In this document: positions 11,431 to 21,788 of the stretch, piece by piece
Position numbering within the stretch: position 1 is the stretch's first letter
Layout: each line of letters begins with the position of its first letter
Assembly: GCA_947311845.1 (NCBI GenBank)
Contig: CAMZMU010000107.1
Span: forward strand, 37,519,160 to 37,583,159
Direction: 5' to 3'
Length of the DNA stretch: 64,000 bases
From: Poa pratensis
Lineage: Eukaryota > Streptophyta > Magnoliopsida > Poales > Poaceae
Translations under genes and position numbers: made by a program
Notes under the pieces: generated by a model
Database searches by the model: none
Told to the model about the DNA's origin: nothing
The model's input: only the letters and a program-made list of their open reading frames with translations

Positions 11431-13100
11431 TTAATAAGGCAAACTATGCTTAACTTTATTAATTTGGTAACAATCTTTGCAGGAGTGGTCGAAGAATACA
11501 ACTAGGAGGATGAATAAGCCACAAATGGTGTCCTCCTCAAGACCTAAAGTTTGCTTTGTTGGGTAATGTGCCTCTTGATCTGACCTTATTTCTTCATAGA
11601 TAAAGAGGTAGGTTGTCACCTCTCTTATCACACCTAATCTTCTTGATGTTGTTTGTAGCCACTGTCGCAATTTTTTTGGATGTGCTTAACTACCCCGTTA
11701 CAATCTGAGGCTATAAATAACTATGTTACATGAAAGATCGACAGTGAATGCAAGAGCTTCCCTACAAGCCAGAGTAGCTGGATCAGAGATCTTCGCGAAA
11801 AAAATAGTTGATGCACCAATGAAGTTGCAATGTTCGTCTCTGCATACCGTGCTATAAGAGCCAGACTTAGTTTATCTTGACTCTGCACCATCAACCTTAA
11901 TCTTCACATGGTCCGCTTGCGAGGAGTCCATTCCAAGCAAGTCGGAGGCACCTCATTATTGGCTTGAACATGAGTTGTACCACTCGGTTTAGCTTCATTT
12001 ATCTAAGAGAGAAACTTTTGGACAAACATGTGAGTAGATGAAGGACTCTGAAACTCATTTTTCATGAATTGTTTTCCTACGAGCAGAACATATCGCCCAC
12101 CCGGTGACAAAATCACATCAACAATTTGTGCATGGGACATCAAGTCAATCATTATGAAAATCCATATCTTAGCATCAGGATCAGTTGTAATGTTCATAGT
12201 TCCACATCTCCTGGTCCGCCAGATCCCAGTCGTAGTAGACATGTTCTTTTGATGAAGCAAGTTGACTAATGGTAGTGATTGTTGAGCTAGTCGACACATG
12301 AAAATTCTCACTTCCAGGGGACTTTGATAGATCACATGTTTATCAAGTTCTCTGCTCGAATTGGATGATCCAGTTGTCATACAACCAATAATCTCGATTG
12401 TATATCGTACTATGAAGCAACCTTTTTTCTTGTAATTACAAGCACAAAATTGACCATTCGACGGGTGCATAAAGGAATATACAATAGCCTTAACATCAGC
12501 ATGCAACTAAAACTTCTCGATTTTACTCCTATTTCATGATGTTGACGCCTCTTCAATGAGTTCACTAGCAAGATGTGGTGGATGAGAAGCAATACATGCC
12601 ATGTGACGCATATTGTGATCTCTCATAATCCAGTTACTTTTCCAGACCTCGGTGGACTTGCCAACTCCAATATGCTTTATAATGCTTTGTTTAACAATTC
12701 TGGCGCATCACAAATTGACCACGAAATATAGGAAGGGGAGTTGCCCACCAATGTGTCCATGAAGTCGACACTGGGAAAATACCGAGACTTTGAACACCCT
12801 TGGACTCAACGACTTTGGTTCAGTCAATATCCCCAGGCTTGTCTAGCCAACAAAGCCAGGTTAAAACATCTCAATATCCCTAAATCCGAGACCCCCATGA
12901 AGTTCGCTCTTGTCATCACATCCTACAAAATCTGACTTGTTTGTTTTCTCCTTGCTTGTTTTCCCACCAAAATTGTGGATCAAAGAGTTGATATGCTCAT
13001 GTAAACCCTGGGAAGTATAAACCTGGAATACATCGGAACCGCTTGAGCTACTTGTTTGGTTAAAACGTCCCTATAAGCTTTTGAATCAACACCCTAAAGT
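11430..13100 (-). pseudogene. Decayed LINE retrotransposon, 3' part
   Basis: Read on the minus strand, fragments in changing frames follow the order of plant LINE pol C-termini. There is a WW(E/G)-K-GE patch near 12,950; the phrase GGLGFRDIEMF near 12,880; VWKSNWIMRDHNMRHMACI near 12,630; a zinc-binding (zf-RVT) region at 12,500-12,000 ending in FQSPSSTHMFVQKFLS; and an RNase H-like segment, KIKVDGAESR and DPATLACREALAF, at 11,900-11,750. Several frameshifts and stops are present, and the reverse transcriptase core upstream is missing. It is non-functional. Confidence 0.75.
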
Positions 13101-13469
13101 AGAAGTCGTCGCCATTAATTAAACTTTTGAATCAATCTGATTCTCCGGAAACAAACCCTACAACAAAAGTATACCAAACGAGATCCTCCACTCCAAGGGA
13201 GCAGTGACAAAAAATCCCTGCCCTACTTAACGCTACCAGAGAGATCGCCGTTGAGAAGGTGGATGTGGAGACGACAAAATCATTCTTGTTTTGCACAACT
13301 CCGTCATAGCCACCATAACGCCGGAGAGTTTCCCACATAGGAAAACATCCCAAATAATTTTCCGATAGTCTCATGAGTCGCATTCAAAATATTTTGTAAC
13401 TTCATCTCTCACAACATCTATAAGGCCTTGCCATTGTTTTGATTTTTTGGTGATGTTTATAAATAAGTC
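13101..13469. other. Intergenic DNA, nothing recognised
   Basis: It lies between the LINE remnant and the GGAACC array element. A phrase CTTTTGAATCAA occurs twice (about 13,077 and 13,125). An 83-codon minus-strand ORF has no recognisable features. Confidence 0.5.
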
Positions 13470-13766
13470 CAAACCCCGACGACGGGCGCCCCTTTATGCC
13501 GCCTGTAGGCGCCCCAGAATTTGGGGGCGCCTACGGGGTTTCCTTCGTAGGCCGGCCCAAAAACTCCCTGCTTCGTTTTTTTTCGTTTCTTTTCAAAATG
13601 TTTTCGTTTTTCTTTTTCGTTTCTTTTTTGTTTCTTTTCAAAATGTTTTCGTTTTTCTTTTTGTTTCTTTTTCTTTATTATCCTTTTTGTTTCTTTTTCT
13701 TTTTTGTTTCTATTTCTATTTCTTTTTCTGTTTTTTTTTCTTTTTTGTTTTTGTTTCTTTGAAAAA

Positions 13767-14590
13767 TGGAACCGTTTAAAAAACAAATAAGTTTAAAAAT
13801 GGTTCCCAATTTTAAATATGGAACCATTTTCAAAAATGGAACCGATTTTTAAATTCGGAACCATTTTTAAATTTGGAACCATTTTTTAAAATGAAACAAT
13901 TTTCAAAAATTGGAACCATTTTCGGAAAAATCGGAACCATTTTTCAAAATGGATCCATTTTTAAATTTGGAACCTTAATTTGGAACCTTTTTCAAAATGG
14001 AACATTTTTTATTTGGAACCATTTATTAATTTCAAACATTTTAAATTCGAAACCATTTTTAAATTTGGAACCTTTTAAATTGAACCATTTTAAATTCGGA
14101 ACCATTTCTTAATTTGGAGCCATTTTCAAAATCGGAGCATTTTTTCGGTTCGGAACCATTTTCAAAAATCGGAACCATTTTCAAAATCAAAACATTTTTC
14201 GGTTCGGAACCATTTTCAAAATTCAGAACCATTTTCCAGGTTGGAACCATTTTTTCGGTTCGAAACCATTTTCGAAAAATGGAACCATATTTTTTCATTC
14301 GGAACCATTTTCAAAAAATTGGAACCATTTTGAAAATCGGAACATTTTTTCGGTTCGGAACCATTTTTTGGTTCGAAACCATTTTTGAAAAATGGAACCA
14401 TATTTTTTAATTCGGAACCATTTTCGAAAAATTGGAACCATTTTAAAAATTGAAACATTTTTTCGGTTCGGAACCATTTTAAAAATCGAAACCATTTTTT
14501 TGGTTCTGTACCATTTTAAAAAAGGAACAATTTTCGAAAAAATCAGAACCATTTTTTTGACAATTATTTTCCAAAATATGAACCATTATC
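13767..14590 (+). repeat. Degenerate GGAACCATTTT array
   Basis: More than twenty exact GGAACC hexamers, plus about as many one-base variants (GGAACA, GAAACC, TGAACC), are spaced 14-40 bases apart by ATTTT(C/T)AAAA-type spacers. A higher-order period of about 113 bp is visible: the block starting GGAACCATATTTTTTCATTC at 14,281 recurs at 14,394 as GGAACCATATTTTTTAATTC with matching neighbours. Confidence 0.85.
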
Positions 14591-14849
14591 AAAATAAGCA
14601 AAATTAAAAAAATAAAAGAAAAATGAAAAAGTGAAATAGAAAATGCAAAATAAAAATAAAACGGGAAAAGAAACAGAAAAGAAAAAAGAAAAAGGAAACG
14701 GAAAATAATAACGAAATGGAAAAGAAAAGAATACAGAAAAAAGAAAGAATAAAACAGAAAGCTAAAAGAAAGAGAAAAAGAAAATCGAAAACCTAGAACT
14801 GAAAACAAAATAATAGGAAGAATAATGAGTAATGAACGTCAACATGAGT

Positions 14850-14910
14850 GCAGCCTAGTGGTGTCGTTCCTTGTACTAGCACGCGGGAGTGCAGAGTTTG
14901 AATCCTGTCC
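14850..14910 (+). ncRNA. tRNA-like pol III box A/box B pair
   Basis: AGCCTAGTGGT (14,852-14,862) resembles a box A and AGTTTGAATCC (14,895-14,905) a box B (GGTTCGANTCC). Their starts are 43 bases apart, close to the 44 of a tRNA. No full cloverleaf is evident. This is a tRNA relic or SINE-like head inside the array element; expression is unknown. Confidence 0.35.
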
Positions 14911-15219
14911 AGCGCTATTTTCCTCCTTTTTTAGCCGTGGTGGAGTGTTAAATGGGCCGGCCCAGTATCGCTGCGCGGCCGAGAGCTCTTCAGGCGCCCT
15001 GAATTCAGGGGCGCCAACGGGCGCCAAATAGGTTTCACCCCCGACGACACAGGCTCGAGACCCAACACCAAACTAACAAAGCTGGGCCTCGGAGACAAGC
15101 CCAAGAAATACTTCCAATTTTCGTTTTCTGGAGCCAGGGGCAAAAGCCCACGCGTCCTACAACGGCGTGCGAGCGAGCTCCATTCGAACGTTACTCGTCC
15201 CCATCCCCTCCACATTTAC

Positions 15220-16242
15220 TTCTCCCTTTCCAGCCGTTAGCTCTCCTCTTCCGATTCACGAGCGCCGCCGCCGCCCCCAAATCTTTCCTACCCATCTCTC
15301 CGCGAGCGCGAGGGAGAAGCGCGGATCGGCGAGTAGGTGAGGCCTCAGCGTCCGATTCTCGGGTCCCTGCCGTTGGAGGGTGGCTGTTCTAGCCGGTGGG
15401 TTCTTGATTTCTTTGTCCACTTTCTTGTACGCTCCGATTCTTGATGGCTTCGTTTGGTGCGGCGGCCGTACGCGGTTAGATTTGGGGATTTGTTTTGTTT
15501 TCTGGCTGCCTAGCTTCTTTGCCGCTTGTTTCCTCTCCATCGCGGCATTTCTTGGTTTCTTGTTGACGGTCCTGCGAGCACCGCGAGTTCTTGCTTTTAA
15601 GCGATAGTGTTTGCTGTTTACCTCCAAGGATAGGATAATCCGCCGCATCTCGTATGTTTCGTCGAGGCACTGTTTCCATGTTTCTAGATCGGTTTCCTGT
15701 GTGGTTGTCCATTTGATTGGTAGAGTTGCTGTTTCTAGTTTCCATCCAAGAATCGTCATTTTTCTGGTTATTTTGTTTCCCAGATCGTTTCAAACTATTC
15801 TACTCCTCTTCCAGGTTTAGTTGAGTTCCAAGTCGTGGGTTCCAAGTGAGTTCAACTGGGCCAAAATTCACAGGTTTTGTTGCTGACTGCTGAATCTTCC
15901 TCTTCCAGGCAAGGAATATTGGGTGTTTTTTCGGTCTGTTTTTGTTCTCCAAACCTTCCAAGAGCTGTCTTTGCGGGTTTTATATTTGTTTCTGAGAATT
16001 TACTGGCGGTTCTTGTATTGTCTTCTGAAAGGACGCACAATGTTTATTTTTATTTCTGTGAAATTGCCGGTAGATCGGAGCATCATTGTCTGGTGCTGAC
16101 TGCTGCACGTAGATCGGAGATGTCAAAAATTCCGGCAAATTTTGAAAGTGTGAATGTTGGTATATCTGGTGCTGCAGGTGATCGGAGCATTGTTTTTGAG
16201 GATTTTATCTGCTGAAAAGCTGATTACAAACATACGGGCACA
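15220..16242 (+). promoter_or_regulatory. Promoter and intron-containing 5' UTR of the WVD2-like gene
   Basis: A pyrimidine-rich leader starts near 15,220-15,330. A likely donor is AG|GTGAGG at about 15,334-15,335. A likely acceptor is the GTGCTGCAG ending near 16,178, giving a final leader exon of about 65 bases before the ATG at 16,243. Other CAG acceptors (near 15,813 and 15,909) are possible, so leader splicing is uncertain. No clear TATA box was seen. Confidence 0.45.
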
Positions 16243-19200
16243 ATGGCTGCTCAAGTTGGGCAGCCGTTCAGTGGATGGTCGCACTCAGATTTGCCCTACA
16301 ACGCCCACTGCACACAGGTAGTGTCCCTGCTTCGAAATCATCCACTGCTCACCTTTGATTGCGTACTCGAATTATCAACTGAAATCTCGAGGTTAAATAG
16401 TTCCTTGATATCGTAATGTGTTGGAACGTATTTGACATGTCAACATGATGTGACACAGTTGATGCTGCCTGAATCTTGTTTTCTGTAGTTTCTTGTTGTG
16501 TTTAGAGAACGTTAGATGATGGTTAGTTATTTTTGTTTATGTGCTCTGTGTACTGTAAGGTGAAAGTCCTGAATACTGTAATCTCGCTGGCAATTATTTG
16601 AGATGAGAGCACAATGTGATTCAGCTGATGCTGCATGGGCCTTATAATTATGTCTATATAGTTTTTAGATTACTAGATATTGCTTTGTAACTGTCATTAG
16701 TTCTTGTTGTCTGTTGTTCTAACATCTAAGATTTCTTGAGTCTCTAATTTTGCTTAATGTCTGCTGTCCAGAACGATGTGATTTAGCTGTTGATGCTGGT
16801 TGCATGGGCCTTATAATTATGTCTATATTGTTTTTAGATTACTAGATATTGCTTTGTAACTGTCATTAGTTCTTGTTGTCTGTTGTTCTAACATCTAAGA
16901 TTTCTTGAGTCTCTAATTTTGCTTAATGTCTGCTGTCCAGAACGATGTGATTTAGCTGCTGATGCTGGTTGCATGGGTCTTATAATTATGTCTATATTGT
17001 TTTTAGATTACTAGATATTGTTTTGTGACTGTTAGCTAGTTAGTTACTGTTCTCTGTTGCTCTAATATCTCAGATTTCTTGAGTCTCTAATTTTGCTTAA
17101 TGTATGTTGTCCAGAACGATTCTGTTGAGCAAATGGTACTTGATCATGGTTCAGTATCATTTGGTAGATTCGCTGCAGAGTCTTTGTCATGGGAAAACAG
17201 ATCAGTATTTGAACACAACAGACGTCAGGAGGAGATAAGCAAAATCACGCTGCCCGGTTTAGTTGGACAAAAGAAGGCATTTTTTGAAGAATATTACAAG
17301 AAGAAGGCTCAGAAAGCTATGCATCTCACTGAAGCCAAATCGGAAGAAAGGAGTGATGACAACATACTAGACCAAAGCAGGCAGGACGACGAATCACATG
17401 CAGTTGTTCCTGAAGGACCTGTGGCTACTGCACCAAGCTCTGGTTCTCAACCATCTACCGGAGTGAGCTCATCAGATGAGAAGAAATGCCATGAACCTCA
17501 TGGGCTAGGATACGTGACATTCAATCCTCTGTTTTCGCAAATAGCAGCGTCACAAGCTATTCAACATGAGGAGGCATCTACTGGTCAAAATCAGTATGTC
17601 GATGGCGAGTTTCAGTGTGCAACACGCACAAGTAAACATGCGCTCAGCCACGAAACCTTGGAGAGGAAGGTTCTTGCACCAAAGCATGTGGTTTCAACTG
17701 ATTATGGTGAAAGTAATGTTGCTGCGTCGAGAATTGTCTTGCCAATAGCAAGTTTGCACTCAAAAGGTCTGAAAGTTGGTCTTGACAAACAGGAGCCAAC
17801 AAAGAACATAGCGCCAATGGTCATTAATAGATTGACAAAGGTGTCCAAGGTAATTAATAGTTGGATTGCCATTTAATGTTTATGTAGTGAATAGATCTAA
17901 TTTTCAATTGAGGAAGAATCACTGACCAGTATTTACAGTCGGTTTGGCACGTAATATCTAGATAATCAAACAATATGTTCTAGAAAAGTTCATCCCAAGA
18001 GTACAAATGGTATATTTTGGACATCGATTTACTCAGCTTTGCATATACCAATGAATTAATAACCATATAGAAGCATCCACCCATATGTTAGAATCTTCTA
18101 TTTACTCCAGTTACATGGCTAGTGCGATTTTTTTTACTTGTATGAAGTCTCAGGCAGTTTGGAAGGGCATAAGTTCCACTAAAAAATATATCATGTACTA
18201 TGACTTGCATGTGTGAATTAGCTATATCACTTTGCTGGAGAGTCTAAAGAAATCTTTCACATTGTCGGCTTCCTATCTTGGTTGATAAGTATATATGCTA
18301 TACAAAGTTAACTGTTATTTATCTCACATGTATATGCTTGTTATTTCAGGACTCATCAAGTTCTCTTATCCAAATCCCGAGGCTTGATTTAAGAAGAAAT
18401 TCAGAAAACAGGAACTCTGAAGGCCTGAAGGATCCTTTCTACAAGGGGTTGAGATGAAATTGCGTGCTTTATCTGATAGGATGAGTGCTGATAGAGTTGC
18501 TGCCTCTTCTATATCAGCTTCATATCAGCCTGCCACAAGATCTTCATATCAAAATGCTGACAGAGCTGCGACTTCGTCCAGATCTTCCTTCTGCCCGAAC
18601 ACTGATAGAGCTGCGCCTTCTTCCAGATCTGCCTTGTGCCAGAACACTGAAAGAGTTCTTGCATTGTCTAAATCAGCTGCACAAGCTTCTCACAACTCTT
18701 ATAAAGAAGTACAACGTGCAACTCTTACTCAAACAGATCTACACAACAAAAGGTCACGTGTTTCTCATGTTGTTTCTAGTAACAGCACCACTACCGGGAG
18801 GTTGGCTGCTAAAAGCTCTGTTATGCCCAGGTCATCTCAAAATAATGCAAAACCAGTCCAGACTTCTCAGGTAGTTTTGCCCCTATAAATTTTTTATTTG
18901 GCCTTTAAAATCATTCCAGCACAATTTCAGTAACTTGGTTCTATCAATGGACCATAATTTTTTCTTTGCTAATTGTTAGAAAGTATTTCTGTGTGTTCAA
19001 TATAAACAGTAAGAGTATTAGAAGAGTTTACTGAAAGTCAAGTCACATAGTCGTCTGATAAGCTTAATTAATTTTGGCAGGTCACGTCGAAAAGAGCAGC
19101 AGGCCTTACAAGTACAAGCAATGGATCGCAGAACAAAAGGTCTTCAATTTTATTTTATTTTATTTTATTTCTGTTCAACATATACTATGAAAGTTCTGAG

Positions 19201-20069
19201 GAATATTATTGACACTTGTACTTATATTTGAGCTGATGGTCAGGAAGCAGCTGAGCAAACCTGCAGCATCGGATGGAAGTAACCGGAATAGAGGACTAAT
19301 GCCCATATCTGCACCAACAAGTGGAAGGTTTGTCTCTATTTGTTTCTGAAGTGTGGAGTGATTTGGTGAGTCATTTATAAATTGTCTGTTCTTTTGTGCA
19401 GAAGTAGCTACGAGAACATTCGTCCTTACAAAGCTGCAAAGGCACCAAGGATTTCAAATGCTAAAAACATGATCAAGGTAAAATCAACACCCATATTTTG
19501 GAATGATTAATTTCTCGTTTCAAAATCCTAGTTAGGCGACGGTTCATAGCCTTTTCTGTTGCGTGATGTTTTCAGTTCCTACCTTTATTTTCTTCCTCTA
19601 GACTTCTGAACTAGTCGTGATTTGTGAACACTACCTAATTTGGTTTTATTGTAGACTGACAATGTGAAGAAATCAACTTATGGAAGTCATCATGTTGATG
19701 GAAGGACTGTTTTGCCCAAGCGTACTACTGTAAACTGCAATGAACAAAACAGGAAGGTCAGTCCTTTTGGGTGTCTGGTTTTCTCGCTCTAACTTCACAT
19801 TTACTAACGGTGGTAATCACATTCTGGGTGTCGTCGTGCCTATATCAAAATGCATCATCAGTAACTAAAGGTTGCTGCATACATTTTGTGCAGGTAATCT
19901 CGTCTCGCGTCGGCACTCCGTCATCTAGCACGAGGAACAAGCTGACGTGTAAGAGCAAGCCAAGGTATTCCCATTTTGCGCTTTCCAGATTTATTATCCC
20001 ATAGGAATTCTTGATGGAACCATCTTTGTCTCTTAACTGCGCAGACAGGAGAGGCCACGATGGCGATGA
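16243..20069 (+). CDS. WDL7: WVD2-like 7 / TPX2-family microtubule protein, frameshifted
   Basis: Nine coding exons: 16,243-16,317; 17,115-17,849; 18,350-18,870; 19,081-19,139; 19,244-19,327; 19,402-19,477; 19,655-19,756; 19,894-19,964; 20,045-20,069. The N-terminus has the family block VSFGRFAAESLSWENRSVFE followed by EEISKITLPGLVGQKKAFFEE, as in plant WVD2-LIKE 7, which binds cortical microtubules. Exon 3 carries repeats of a (N)xDRAAxSSRS unit. The exons total 1,748 nt, one short of 583 codons. In exon 3 the frame hits TGA at 18,455-18,457, while the next frame continues cleanly to the end (MKLRALSDRMSADRV onward, ending RQERPRWR). One base is missing in or near the GGGG at 18,445-18,448. 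As written, the product stops at 305 residues; an intact version would have 582. The break could be real or a sequencing/assembly error. Confidence 0.75.
16623..17114 (+). repeat. Three tandem repeats ending in copied 3' splice sites
   Basis: A unit of about 170 bp occurs three times in intron 1. Each copy ends with a T(A/C)TG(C/T)TGTCCAG acceptor followed by AACGAT, the first bases of exon 2. The AGs are at 16,770-16,771, 16,939-16,940 and 17,113-17,114. Copies 1 and 2 are nearly identical; copy 3 carries the real exon. Use of either upstream acceptor would read AAC GAT GTG ATT TAG, an immediate stop. Confidence 0.9.
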
Positions 20070-20450
20070 CGCACCATTTCTCGGCCTTCTTTGAGCTGAT
20101 GGTCAGGAAGACGCGAGTTTCTGAAATACAAAAGTTCAGTGACGTTGGTCCAAGGGCTTTCCTGAAGCTTGGTCCAAGTGCTTTCCTGAAGCTCGGTATT
20201 GACAAGGCACATGGTACTACCTGTATGTTTGCCGAGAGATGTTTGAGCTGATGGTCAGAAGACGAGCGAATTTCTGAAATACAAAACTTCAGTGACCTTG
20301 GTCCAAGGGCTTTCCTGAAGCTCCGTGTAGACAAGGTACATGGTACTTCCCTACCTGTATGTTAGCCGAGAATATATACAGCATGTGAACCTCTCTTTTA
20401 CCATGATCTGGTGTTGGTGAGCTTCTGTACAACTCTTCTACTAGAGTATT
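20070..20450 (+). other. 3' UTR of the WVD2-like gene with tandem duplication
   Basis: Two diverged copies of a block of about 130-150 bp lie at about 20,090-20,240 and 20,242-20,370. Each starts with TTTGAGCTGATGGTCAG and contains GGTCCAAGGGCTTTCCTGAAGC; the first copy has that last phrase partly duplicated. The opening 21 bases of copy 1 are also present at the exon 5 acceptor (19,227-19,247). Confidence 0.7.
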
Positions 20451-21628
20451 GATCAGAGAGCAAAGAAAGCGCTAGGCAGAGCTGTTTCCCCACGATTGTT
20501 TGCTTTCTGTTGTGTGACTAGTGAGTGAAAGCGAGAGGGGGGAACATTAATTTGTGCTTCTTCTACGTGGACTTTGTGGCTTGGCGCTGTTGGAAGTGTT
20601 CGCTTGGACCTACGGAATTTTCCATGGAGACGGTTCCATTTTGTCTGCCGCAAATTTGTACTTGCTCACGTTTGGTTTTGAAGAGAATCAATCACAATTT
20701 TCCTTTTGCGAAACGAATCTACCACAATCACACAATCGCCGCCGCCCACGTTGGTTTTGAAAAGACTCCGAGCGGCCTGTTTGGGTGGCAAAATTTTAGC
20801 ATTTAATTAAACTTAAATATCAAAACTTAAGCGATTGATACTACTCACACACTTCGTGTTGAAATGGTCCGTCAAAGTTCAAATTTTCCTATTGGCAAGC
20901 CTCACTGTCTTTGAAATATGTATATGTAGTTGTGTTCACATTAAATTCTGCCAAACTTTGATCCTCAATGTAGAACAACCAATTCATGAAAGAGTAAGAG
21001 GCCTGAAAATAGTCTTTGACTCCCGAGCACCAATCATTCTAATAAGTTATAAAAAAATTAAAAATATTCACGAGTTTAAAAAAATAAAACATCTGGGATG
21101 CACCCAATGATGTATCCACATACTTGTGAAAATCAATTTTAAATAATTTATATTTTGTGTTAAAAAATCACAAAATATGATAAATTTGGAGGTTTATTAA
21201 TATCCATATTCAGATCCACACTGTTGTCATTTTTATGTAGCCCAGAATATAAAGTATTAAAATTGGTTTTTTGCATTTTATGGGACACTATTGGGTACAT
21301 GCGGTTTTTTCAAAAAAAAATTGAAAGTGGTAAATATTTTTTGATTTTTTCAACTAATAGGATCACTGGAGTTGGAAGCATGGAATCTTCTCTCTAAGAA
21401 GGCCACACTACTCCCACACAGTCTGCACAGTGAAACAATATGAAGGGATATTGGCTGTTGAATTGAGTCAACTAGTGTCGATTGATAACTTAAGAGAAAT
21501 GACACTTGTTGATTTCAGTCCTTTAGATGTACTCCTACTACTTTAGAGAGTAGTGACCTGGCTATGAGTGGAGATTTGTAAGTCCGGAGTTCATATAATA
21601 GTGTTATTTTGTTTTTGAGAAACATAGA
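20451..21628. other. Intergenic DNA
   Basis: No gene is supported. It is mostly AT-rich after 20,790. Short ORFs at 20,525-20,806 have no recognisable domain. Confidence 0.5.
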
Positions 21629-21788
21629 CTCCCTCCATTCACTTTTATAAGACACAATAGGTATCCACACATACATATCACAATGAGTAAAACTAGATTT
21701 ATCTTATACATAGATTCAACCATTTTAGTATGCATGTGGCTAAAATTCAAAAATAAGTAGTGTGCCTTATAAAAGTGAATGGAGAGAG
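21629..21788. mobile_element. Stowaway-type MITE
   Basis: Inverted ends CTCCCTCCATTCACTTTTAT (left) and the complement of GCCTTATAAAAGTGAATGGA (right) face each other over 160 bp, with TA at or near both borders. There is no coding capacity. Confidence 0.8.

Larger units (their letters stand above)
13470..15045. mobile_element. Unclassified repeat element with GGAACCATTTT array
   Basis: The element has three parts. The left edge (13,470-13,555) is rich in GGGCGCC and GCCTA-GGCGCCCC palindromic pieces, and the right edge (14,985-15,045) in GGCGCC palindromes, so the two ends resemble each other in inverted sense. A T-rich, purine-poor arm (13,565-13,760) and an A/G-rich arm (14,590-14,815) bracket a degenerate array. 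Between 14,845 and 14,915 is a tRNA-like box A/box B pair. The long ORFs on both strands arise from the repeat and are not genes. The class is unknown to me; it may be a non-autonomous DNA transposon abutting the WVD2-like promoter. Confidence 0.5.

Noticed and set aside
13457..14808. Long ORFs on both strands with Lys/Arg- or Phe-rich repeats
   Set aside because: They exist because the T-rich, A-rich and GGAACC repeats lack stop codons. The translations are low complexity and present on both strands at once.
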